Origin: JACVRW01 sp963811055
GTDB lineage: Bacteria > Actinomycetota > Thermoleophilia > Solirubrobacterales > Thermoleophilaceae
Reading direction: 5' to 3'
Length of the DNA: 64,000 nucleotides
Assembly (NCBI GenBank): GCA_963811055.1
Contig: CAWEPQ010000010.1
Coordinates: 62,001 to 126,000, forward strand
Positions 36,910 to 43,780 of this stretch are shown here, in pieces (the first letter of the stretch is position 1; each line of letters starts with the position of its first letter). Position numbers and translations under genes: made by a program. The notes beneath the pieces are model-generated. The model made no database searches and was not told the origin of the DNA. It saw only the letters and a list, made by a program, of their open reading frames with translations.

Positions 36910-38394
36910 GGCGCCCTTTGCCCGGATCACCGCGGGCACCGTCTTCAGCAGGATCGAGAGATCCAGGAAGACCGACCAGTGCTCGAGGTAGAGGAAGTCG
37001 AGCCGCACCAGCTCGTCGAAGTCGAGCTCCGAGCGCCCCGACACCTGCCATAGCCCGGTCATGCCCGGCAGCACCAGATAGCGCTTGCGGTGCCACTCCT
37101 CGAGGCGGGCGTAGTCGCGCTGCGGCAGCGGCCGCGGTCCCACCAGCGACATCTCGCCGCGGAGCACGTTGAGCAGCTGCGGCAGCTCGTCGAGCGACCA
37201 GCGCCGCAGGAAGCGGCCCACCGGCGTCACGCGCGGATCGGTGCGCATCTTGAAGAGCGCCCCGCTCACCTCGTTGCTCGGCTCGAGCTCGTCCTGGAGG
37301 TCGTCGGCTCCCTCGACCATCGTCCGGAACTTCACGCAGTCGAAGCTGCGTCCGCCGATCCCGGGGCGCAGCGAGCGGTAGAGCACCGGGCCGCGCGACG
37401 TGGCCTTGATCGCAAGCGAGACCAGCAGGAACACCGGCGAGAGCACGAGCAGGAGCAGCGACGCCCCTACGAAGTCGAAGCTGCGCTTGATCGCGAAGTC
37501 CACGCCCTCGAACACCGGCGGCTTGAGCTCGAACAGCGGTAGCGCCTGCCCGGGCACGAACTCGACCCTGTCCATGAGGATCTCCATCGTGGACGGCGCC
37601 ACGCGCACGCGCACGCCGTGCTTGTGACAGCGGTCCACCAGCTCCACGGCCTCGTTCTGCGGGAAGTCGGCGTCGGCGATCAGCACCTCGTCGATGGCGT
37701 CGAAGTGGCGCTCGAGCTGCTCGAGCGAGCTGAAGTCGAGCAGGCCGTTGGACAGCGGAGCGGACCCGCGCGAGACGAAGCCGTACGGCTCGATCATCTT
37801 GCTGTCCCGCAGCGCCAGGGACACCGCCTCGATGTTCGGGCCCGATCCGACCAGCACCGCGCGGCGGCGGTACCCGGCCGCGCGCAGCACCACGCCGCTG
37901 ACGCGCTCGAACACCCAGCGCGCGGCGGACACGTACACCAGCGCGAAGAGCAGCGTGCCGTAGAAGATGTAGTACGAGTTGAACTCGTGGCCCTCGATCT
38001 CCGCGTAGATCAGGACCACCAGCACCACCTCGACCAGCGACGAGATGACCTTGGCGAAGCCGGGGCGCTGGGCGCGGTCGCGGTAGAGGCCCGAGCGAGC
38101 GAACAGCAGCACCATCACGAGGCAGGCCAGCGGCGCGTAGTCCTTGGCCTGGTCGTACATCTGGCCGAGGGTGTCCGGCGACTGGATCCCCGCCTTGATC
38201 GCGAGCGCCGTCCAGATCGCGAGGAAGAGGCAGCCGATGTCGAGCGCGGCGAGAATCGCGATCCTGCTCAGCGAGCGGATCGTGTCGAAGCGAAGCACCC
38301 CGCGTAGGAACAGCGGTTTGGCCGCGCGTACGTCGCGGTCGGGGAGGGAGGTCGGCTCGACTTCCCTCAGCTCTTTGACCAGGCTGTTAGGCAC
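36904..38394 (-). CDS. Polyprenyl-phosphate sugar-1-phosphate transferase (initiating glycosyltransferase)
   Basis: A 496-residue enzyme that moves a hexose-1-phosphate (often glucose or galactose) from UDP-sugar to undecaprenyl phosphate, the first step of repeat-unit assembly. N-terminal half: four to five helices and a CoA-binding-like domain (VLVGSGPNIEAVSLAL). C-terminal catalytic domain: KRSFDFVGASLLLLVLSPVF, GRSFDCVKFRTM, RVTPVGRFLRRWSLDELPQLLNVLRGEMSLVGPRP and GMTGLWQVSGRS, all diagnostic. GTG at 38394 is preferred; an open frame runs on to 38466. It is the likely starting enzyme for the locus. Confidence 0.9.
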   Translation of the reverse strand: MPNSLVKELREVEPTSLPDRDVRAAKPLFLRGVLRFDTIRSLSRIAILAALDIGCLFLAIWTALAIKAGIQSPDTLGQMYDQAKDYAPLACLVMVLLFARSGLYRDRAQRPGFAKVISSLVEVVLVVLIYAEIEGHEFNSYYIFYGTLLFALVYVSAARWVFERVSGVVLRAAGYRRRAVLVGSGPNIEAVSLALRDSKMIEPYGFVSRGSAPLSNGLLDFSSLEQLERHFDAIDEVLIADADFPQNEAVELVDRCHKHGVRVRVAPSTMEILMDRVEFVPGQALPLFELKPPVFEGVDFAIKRSFDFVGASLLLLVLSPVFLLVSLAIKATSRGPVLYRSLRPGIGGRSFDCVKFRTMVEGADDLQDELEPSNEVSGALFKMRTDPRVTPVGRFLRRWSLDELPQLLNVLRGEMSLVGPRPLPQRDYARLEEWHRKRYLVLPGMTGLWQVSGRSELDFDELVRLDFLYLEHWSVFLDLSILLKTVPAVIRAKGAW

Positions 38395-38462
38395 TCGTTC
38401 GCTTCTGTCGGCGGTTGTAAACCGCGACCGGGGCCAATGTAGCGCCCTGCGCCGTCGAACGC

Positions 38463-40955
38463 TCAAAACTGGCGGTTTAGCAGCGGGAATACGTCGGCGA
38501 TCACGTAGGCGCGCACCCGCGGCGGCAGGGCCGTGCCCGCGGGGAGGCGCAGCCGCACCTGGGCGAGGTTGCCGCGGCGGTCCGTGCTCGTGGAGAGGGC
38601 CTTCCTGTAATCGAGCGACACGGGCGCCCCGCTGTCGGCGTCGGTGAGCAGCAACGCCAGCGAGTGGCGGGACGCGGGCAGGCTCGCGCCGGCACGCAGC
38701 CGCAGGCGCGCGAGCGCCTCACCGGCCACGCCTGCGCTCGGCCGCCGCAGCGTGAGGCTCTCCACGCTCACTCCCTCCGGACGCCTGTTCGCCGGGCCGG
38801 CGCTGGGATAGCGGCGTGTCACGAACGTGCCGCTCGCCGGAAGCGTCAGGTCCTTGTTGCAGAGGCCGATCGCGATGAAGGCGGGGCCGTAGACCGGCAC
38901 GTCGGGGCACGAGACCTCCACGTAGAGCGCCGCGCCACCCCTGGAGCGCAGCCGGCCGTCCAGCTGCATCCGCAGCTCGAAGCGCCGCAGCGGCACGTCG
39001 CCGAAGCTGAACGTGAGATTCAGCCCGCGCTGCGAGACGATCACCGAGTCGTCGCGGTAGCGCCCCGCCAGCGGGAACGAGAATGCGCCGCGCCGGTCGG
39101 CCACCGGCACTCCCCCGGGCCCTCGCTTGGTGGAAACCGCCCAGAGCAGCAGCGAGCCCTCGCCCTGCGCATCGGGCTTCGACACGTCGAGTGCCCCCAC
39201 CACCATGTCGTAGCTGTCGAAGCCGATCTGGTTCAAGCTCGGAACGATCGGAGGCAGCGGCACGGCCAGCCGCCTGAACCGGAACGCGGACACCCGGCCG
39301 GCGCCGGTCGCGAGCGGCGCGCCGCGACGGCGCACCGGGGCCGTGCGGAAGCGGATCGTGCCGTCCACCGGGCCCCGCGCGCCGTCGCCCTCCCAGCCGC
39401 CGGCCACACGTACCGAGTAGCGCGTGCCGGGTCGCAGGAACCCCTCCGGCACCACGTGGATGAAGTGGCCGTCGCCCGCGAGCTGTGTGCGGAAGTCGAA
39501 CGCCGGACTGGTGGTGACCGTGGGCGCCACCAGCGCGCCGTCGAGGGTCTCCCCCGCGCGCCGCACCAGCAGGCGGGCGCCGAGCGCGGTGGCGGCCGCC
39601 ACCGGGCCGCGCGGTCCGGCGAGCTGGGTAGAGCCGCCTGGGCTCACGAAGGCCATGCGCGTGAGGTCGTCGCCGAACACCTCGCCCGGATTGCGGTTGC
39701 AGCGGCGGTCGCGGTGGCGCAGGCACCAGTCGTAGGGCACGTGCACGATCAGCCCGTGCTCGCCGCCGATGTAGACGCCGCGGCGGCCGAGCGCGGGGGA
39801 GCCGTTCAGGTCGTTGCGGTCGCGCAGCAGCGGGTCGCTCGGGGTCGTGTCGTACGACCAGCGCCGGCGGCCGGTCTCGGCGTCGAGGGCGTAGAGGCTG
39901 CCGTCGGAGGAGCCCACGTAGAGGATCCGGCCACGCCCGCGCGGGGCGTGCCCCAGCACGGGCGACGAGCGCACCGTGTCGCCGGTGTCGTAGCGCCAGC
40001 GCAGCCGGCCGCCGCGATCGAGCGCGTACACCGAGCCGTCCGTGGACGCGATGTACACGAGCCGGGGGCCGAGCGCCGGCGAGGCGTACACGTGGTCGTC
40101 GGTCTCGAAGCGCCAGCGCACCGCGCCGGTGCTCGGGTCGAGCGCGTGGAGAGCGCCGTCGAACGAGCCGATGTACACCGTTCCGTCGCGGCCGATGGCG
40201 GGCGACGAGGTCACGAAGTTGCCCGCGCCCTTCTGCCACTTGAGCTTGCCCCTCGGGGTCACCGCGCGGACCGTCAGGTCGAGTGAGCCGAAGTAGACGG
40301 TGCCGTCGTCGGCGATCGCCGCGTTGGACCACACCGAGTTGCCCGCCGGGTGGATCCAGCGGAGCTTGCCGCGTGGCGTGAGCGAGTACTCGGCTCCGCC
40401 GGTGTTGCCGGCGAAGAGGTTCCCGCCGAACCCCATCGTCACGTTCCCCTCCCACCAGTTCACGAGCTGACCCTCCACCGGCTTGCGCGTGGCGCGGAAG
40501 CGCCAGACCGTGCGCTCGCGGCGGCTCAGCCCGGTGCCGGTGCGCAGCCGGTAGATGTGCTCGTCGCCCGAGCCGAACGTGACCGTGCCCGCGCCGAGCA
40601 CGCCGGCCGAGTCGATGATCTCGCCGGTCCTGTAGCGCCAGCGCGCGCGGCCGTCGCGGCCGATGGCGTAGAACCACCGGTCCGCCGAGCCGGCGTACAC
40701 CGTCTCGTCGGCGCCGATCACGGGCGTGCTGAACACGCCCTTGCCGGTCCGGTAGCGCCACGGCCGGTCGCCGGCGTGGTAGCGGCCCCGGAGCGTGCTG
40801 GCGCCGGTGTTGCGGCGGTCGTGGCGCATCGAGGGCCACGGCGAGCCGGGCTGGGTGGGCACGCTGCGGGTCGCCGCCCCTGCCGGCTGCGGCGATGTCG
40901 CGGCGGGGACCGAGAGGAGGGCGGCGAGCACGATCGTGACGATCTGCTTCCTCAC
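38463..40955 (-). CDS. Secreted PQQ-like beta-propeller protein
   Basis: An 830-residue exported protein. Signal peptide MRKQIVTIVLAALLSVPAATSPQPAGA. Residues 40-400 are a beta-propeller of about eight blades with repeated W-x-Y/F-x-T-G and DGTVY(F/I)GS(L/F)D units, including WRYRTGEIIDS, YIGSFDGALHALDPSTGAVRWRFETDD and YDTGDTVRSSPVLG. The rest is a beta-rich domain with two Cys pairs. The propeller resembles outer-membrane BamB or PQQ-dehydrogenase repeats but has no obvious catalytic set, so a structural or binding role at the cell surface is likelier. The GTG start lies 6 nt after TAGGCT. Confidence 0.8.
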   Translation of the reverse strand: MRKQIVTIVLAALLSVPAATSPQPAGAATRSVPTQPGSPWPSMRHDRRNTGASTLRGRYHAGDRPWRYRTGKGVFSTPVIGADETVYAGSADRWFYAIGRDGRARWRYRTGEIIDSAGVLGAGTVTFGSGDEHIYRLRTGTGLSRRERTVWRFRATRKPVEGQLVNWWEGNVTMGFGGNLFAGNTGGAEYSLTPRGKLRWIHPAGNSVWSNAAIADDGTVYFGSLDLTVRAVTPRGKLKWQKGAGNFVTSSPAIGRDGTVYIGSFDGALHALDPSTGAVRWRFETDDHVYASPALGPRLVYIASTDGSVYALDRGGRLRWRYDTGDTVRSSPVLGHAPRGRGRILYVGSSDGSLYALDAETGRRRWSYDTTPSDPLLRDRNDLNGSPALGRRGVYIGGEHGLIVHVPYDWCLRHRDRRCNRNPGEVFGDDLTRMAFVSPGGSTQLAGPRGPVAAATALGARLLVRRAGETLDGALVAPTVTTSPAFDFRTQLAGDGHFIHVVPEGFLRPGTRYSVRVAGGWEGDGARGPVDGTIRFRTAPVRRRGAPLATGAGRVSAFRFRRLAVPLPPIVPSLNQIGFDSYDMVVGALDVSKPDAQGEGSLLLWAVSTKRGPGGVPVADRRGAFSFPLAGRYRDDSVIVSQRGLNLTFSFGDVPLRRFELRMQLDGRLRSRGGAALYVEVSCPDVPVYGPAFIAIGLCNKDLTLPASGTFVTRRYPSAGPANRRPEGVSVESLTLRRPSAGVAGEALARLRLRAGASLPASRHSLALLLTDADSGAPVSLDYRKALSTSTDRRGNLAQVRLRLPAGTALPPRVRAYVIADVFPLLNRQF

Positions 40956-40961
40956 CGGCCG

Positions 40962-40967
40962 AGCCTA
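40962..40967 (-). promoter_or_regulatory. Putative -10 box TAGGCT, leaderless start of the propeller gene
   Basis: TAGGCT on the minus strand with 6 nt to the GTG at 40955. With the box at 40981 it forms a perfect inverted repeat 13 nt apart, so the two promoters are back to back and overlap. Confidence 0.45.
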
Positions 40968-40980
40968 TCCGGCGCCGATG

Positions 40981-40986
40981 TAGGCT
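40981..40986 (+). promoter_or_regulatory. Putative -10 box TAGGCT for the amber-interrupted ORF
   Basis: TAGGCT with 6 nt to GTG at 40993 (immediately followed by ATG at 40996). Confidence 0.4.
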
Positions 40987-40992
40987 GGCGCC

Positions 40993-41343
40993 GTGATGGA
41001 GCGCGTACGGCGCGGAATGCTCCTGGCCGGCGCGCTCCTCGTCCTCGCCGGGGTCCGGGCCACGCGCACCGGCTTCGAGATCAATCCGCACCTGCGCGGG
41101 CGGTTCTCGCTGCGGTTCGCGCGCGTGGGCGTAGCGCGCGGCGAGAACGCGCTGCTCGGCTAGCTGCGCGTGGCGCGCCGCGAGCGCCTGCGGCTGCGCG
41201 TGCGCGTGCCGGTCGGCGTGCGTCACGTCGTCGCGTGGGCGGGCGGGCGGGCCGTCGCGAACCGTCGCACGGGACGCTTCGTGACCTTCACGGTGCCGGC
41301 ACGACCGGGACACGCGGCCGACTGGGCGGTGACCTGGCGTTAG
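40993..41343 (+). pseudogene. Small exported protein gene interrupted by an in-frame TAG
   Basis: From GTG 40993 (or ATG 40996) a frame reads MERVRRGMLLAGALLVLAG, a basic start plus hydrophobic stretch like a signal peptide, then FEINPHLRGRFSLRFARVG to an amber codon at 41161-41163. The same frame goes on for 59 codons with a coding-like beta-rich sequence (RERLRLRVRVPVGVRHVVAW ... GRFVTFTVPARPGHAADWAVTW) to a second TAG at 41341-41343, just before the convergent collagen-like gene. The frame is not shifted, only stopped. It may be a point mutation of CAG, a sequence error or a short real protein. Unknown family. Confidence 0.5.
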
Positions 41344-41344
41344 C

Positions 41345-41851
41345 TCACGGCGCGCTGCCGCTGGCGCAGACCGCGTACGCAGCGACCGCGATCGGCGGGT
41401 CCGGGTCGCCCTCGACCTCGAACACCACCGACCACGAGCCTCCGTTTCGTCCCCCGCCGTCCTGCGGCGCCGAGTCCCGCACGATCACCGGCGGAGTCAC
41501 GTTGAAGCCGCCCCCGACGGCCACCTGCCCGGCGGGACAGAGCGCTTCCGCAACGTCGAGTCCGTCCTCGGAGACGATCACCTCGGCGTACTGGTAGGAG
41601 ACGTTGACCCCGCCCGATCCGCCCGATCCGGAGGGTCCCTGCGGGCCGCGCTGACCAGCCGGGCCGCGCGGACCCTGCAGCTGGCCGGCGATGTCCTTGC
41701 CGGTGAGCGAGTCGTTCTTGATGTCCTTGCCGGTGATGCTGCCGTCCTTGATCTGCTTGCCGCTGATCTTGGTGGCCGCGACCGCGCCACCGGTGAAGGC
41801 GAGGAAGACGGCGATGCAGGACACGATCAGTGCGGGCGAGGGTCGCTTCAT
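41345..41851 (-). CDS. Secreted collagen-like (Gly-Pro-Xaa) surface protein
   Basis: A 168-residue exported protein. A signal peptide (MKRPSPALIVSCIAVFLAFTGGAVA) is followed by the conserved block SGKQIKDGSITGKDIKNDSL, then a short collagen-like run (GPRGPAGQRGPQGPSG, about residues 60-75) and a C-terminal domain with two Cys (ALCPAGQVAVGGGF and YAVCASG). It is a paralogue of the protein at 43256-43768, with the sigma-factor gene between them. A GGAGG Shine-Dalgarno lies 10 nt before the ATG and a TAGCGT box 31 nt before it, so this gene is leadered. Confidence 0.8.
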   Translation of the reverse strand: MKRPSPALIVSCIAVFLAFTGGAVAATKISGKQIKDGSITGKDIKNDSLTGKDIAGQLQGPRGPAGQRGPQGPSGSGGSGGVNVSYQYAEVIVSEDGLDVAEALCPAGQVAVGGGFNVTPPVIVRDSAPQDGGGRNGGSWSVVFEVEGDPDPPIAVAAYAVCASGSAP

Positions 41852-41881
41852 ACGGTGGGGCCTCCGAGTCGAGTTCGAGCG

Positions 41882-41887
41882 ACGCTA
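41882..41887 (-). promoter_or_regulatory. Putative -10 box TAGCGT for the collagen-like gene
   Basis: TAGCGT on the minus strand, in the context GGGTTAGCGTC; the second collagen-like gene has GGGTTAGGTTC at 43199-43209. Both precede a leader with Shine-Dalgarno. Confidence 0.4.
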
Positions 41888-41993
41888 ACCCGCCGCGGGC
41901 AACCCGCGCGCCACTCCACGAGCGGATAGTTCTCAATTTGGCCCAACCCGGCGCCGCGGGGGGCTAATCGGAGCAGTATCCGCGCTGAACGAC

Positions 41994-43172
41994 GTGTCGA
42001 TGGCTCCGCCAAGAGAACTACGGGACGAGCGAGAGCTCGCGTTGCTCTCGATCGTCCGGCGACACGGCTCGTCCGTCATGGCCACGGCGCGCCGCTACTC
42101 GGCCACCCCGGAAGACGCCGAGGACGCCTATCAGCGCGGCCTCGAGATCCTGCTCACCAAGGCGCCGACCACCGACGAGAGCGAGCTCGTGCCATGGCTG
42201 CGCACGGTGATCAAGCACGAGGCCTTCGCGCTCCGGCGCCAGCGCGAGCGCCACTCGCCCGTCAGCGACGACGGAGAGCTCGTGGACTCGGGCACCGCGC
42301 CCGGCGCCACCCACGACCAGGCCGAGCGACTGGAGCGGCTCCATCACGGCGCGGAGGCGATCGGCCGGCTCAAGCCCCAGGAGCTGCGGGCGCTGCTGCT
42401 CAAGGCCGAGGGCTACTCGTACCAGGAGATCTGCGAGATCACCGGGTGGACCTACACCAAGGTCAACCGCTGCCTGACCGAGGGCCGCCAGGCGTTCTCC
42501 GAGCGGCTCGAGGAGATACACGCGGGGGCGGAGTGCAAGCGGCTGGCCGCTCATCTCTCGGCACTCGCCGACGGCGAGGCCGGCGCCACCGAGATCACGC
42601 AGCTGCGTCCGCACCTGCGCACGTGCCTCGCCTGCCGCACCCGGCTGCGCGAGTACCGGACCGCACCCGCACGCGTGGCGGCGCTGGCGGGGCCGCTCGC
42701 GCTGGGGGCGGACCACGGCGGTGGCCTTCGAGGTCTGCTCGAGTCACTCGTGGGCTCGGCTCAGCACAAGGTCGCGGCGCTCGGCGAGCGCGCCAACGCC
42801 GCGGCCGAGCTGGTGGCCGGCCAGAAGGTCGCCGCGGTGGCCGCATCGGCCGCGGCCCTGGCGGGCGGCGGCACCGCGGTCGAACACCTCACGGCCGCGG
42901 ATCACCGGCCAGTGCCGGTGCCGGCGGAGGTGCGGACGGTGGCCGAGGCGATCCCGCCGCCCCAGGCCCCCGCGGCCGAACCCAAGCCGGTCGCGCCCGC
43001 GCCCGTCACGCCTAAACCGCAGCCCGTGGCCACCGAACCGCCGCCATCGCCAAAGCCTGAGCCGGCGCAGGAGTTCGATCCGGTCGCGGCACCCGGTCCC
43101 GCGGACGCCGCGTTCGCTCCCGGGCGCTCCGCCCCGGGCGGAGGCGGCGGGGGCGGAGAGTTCGCGCCCTAG
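41994..43172 (+). CDS. ECF-type sigma factor fused to anti-sigma-like zinc finger, membrane and Pro-rich extension
   Basis: A 392-residue one-piece regulator. Residues 12-90 are sigma region 2 (ARRYSATPEDAEDAYQRGLEILL, WLRTVIKHEAFALRRQRE), 120-172 region 4 with the helix-turn-helix YSYQEICEITGWTYTKVNRCL. Residues 181-216 are a zf-HC2 zinc finger as in anti-sigma factors: Cys181, then HLRTCLAC (His207, Cys211, Cys214). A hydrophobic Ala-rich segment follows (about 277-298), then a Pro-rich tail to the end. The layout suggests a membrane-tethered sigma factor controlled by its own extension. Start is GTG 41994 or ATG 42000. It lies between two collagen-like genes, plausible targets. Confidence 0.8.
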   Translation: MSMAPPRELRDERELALLSIVRRHGSSVMATARRYSATPEDAEDAYQRGLEILLTKAPTTDESELVPWLRTVIKHEAFALRRQRERHSPVSDDGELVDSGTAPGATHDQAERLERLHHGAEAIGRLKPQELRALLLKAEGYSYQEICEITGWTYTKVNRCLTEGRQAFSERLEEIHAGAECKRLAAHLSALADGEAGATEITQLRPHLRTCLACRTRLREYRTAPARVAALAGPLALGADHGGGLRGLLESLVGSAQHKVAALGERANAAAELVAGQKVAAVAASAAALAGGGTAVEHLTAADHRPVPVPAEVRTVAEAIPPPQAPAAEPKPVAPAPVTPKPQPVATEPPPSPKPEPAQEFDPVAAPGPADAAFAPGRSAPGGGGGGGEFAP

Positions 43173-43201
43173 AGACGGCGCGCGCGTTTCAGCGCAGGGG
43201 T

Positions 43202-43207
43202 TAGGTT
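43202..43207 (+). promoter_or_regulatory. Putative -10 box TAGGTT for the second collagen-like gene
   Basis: TAGGTT, 48 nt before the ATG at 43256, inside the shared GGGTTAG context. An AGGAGG Shine-Dalgarno (43245-43250) lies 5 nt before the start codon, so the mRNA would have a normal leader. Confidence 0.4.
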
Positions 43208-43255
43208 CTCCTCCGAGCCGCCGGCCGGCGGCGGATACGCAACCAGGAGGCCCCC

Positions 43256-43768
43256 ATGCGGCGACCGTCGCCCGCTCTCGTCCTGTCGTTCGTCGCCGTC
43301 TTCCTGGCCGCCACGGGCGGCGCCGTGGCCGGCGTCCAGATCGGTGGCAAGCAGATCAAGGACGGCAGCATCACCGGCAAGGACGTGAAGAACAACTCCC
43401 TTAGCGGGACGGACATCAAGGGCGACGTCCGCGGTCCGCAGGGGCCGCGCGGCGCGCGCGGCGCGCAGGGGCCCGCCGGGTCGGCCGCCGGCGGCGTCGC
43501 GGTCTCGTACCGCTTCCAGGAGGAGGTCATTCCGGCCGGTGCCGATCTCCAGGACGCCTTCGCGGTCTGCCCCAGCGGCCAGGTGCCGATGGGGGGTAGC
43601 CACCGCGTACAGGACGGCCTGGTGCTCCGTTTCAGCGACTTCGGGTACTTGGCGGGGGGCAACCCCGACTCCTGGATGGCGTTGGTCGACAACCCGACGG
43701 CGGATCCGCTGGCTGTGAGCGTCACCGTGGCCTGCATCCGGGCGAGCAGCGTCGACGCCGTTCAATAG
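43256..43768 (+). CDS. Secreted collagen-like (Gly-Pro-Xaa) surface protein
   Basis: A 170-residue exported paralogue of the protein at 41345-41851. Signal peptide MRRPSPALVLSFVAVFLAATGGAVA, then GGKQIKDGSITGKDVKNNSL, a collagen-like run (GPQGPRGARGAQGPAG) and a C-terminal domain with two Cys (AVCPSGQVPMGGS and VACIRAS). The strong AGGAGG at 5 nt fixes the start. Similar short proteins are common in Solirubrobacterales-type genomes. Its position right after the sigma-factor gene suggests control by that factor (inference). Confidence 0.8.
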   Translation: MRRPSPALVLSFVAVFLAATGGAVAGVQIGGKQIKDGSITGKDVKNNSLSGTDIKGDVRGPQGPRGARGAQGPAGSAAGGVAVSYRFQEEVIPAGADLQDAFAVCPSGQVPMGGSHRVQDGLVLRFSDFGYLAGGNPDSWMALVDNPTADPLAVSVTVACIRASSVDAVQ

Positions 43769-43780
43769 CTCGCCCGCGAG

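Noticed and set aside
38463..40955. PQQ-dependent dehydrogenase
   Set aside because: Propeller repeats are present, but I see no set of PQQ-binding and catalytic residues or cytochrome domain, so only a structural role is claimed.
41894..41908. Hairpin CGCGGG-CAA-CCCGCG upstream of the collagen-like gene as a terminator
   Set aside because: It lies between divergent starts, not after a gene, and has no T-run; such short GC dyads are expected by chance at this base composition.
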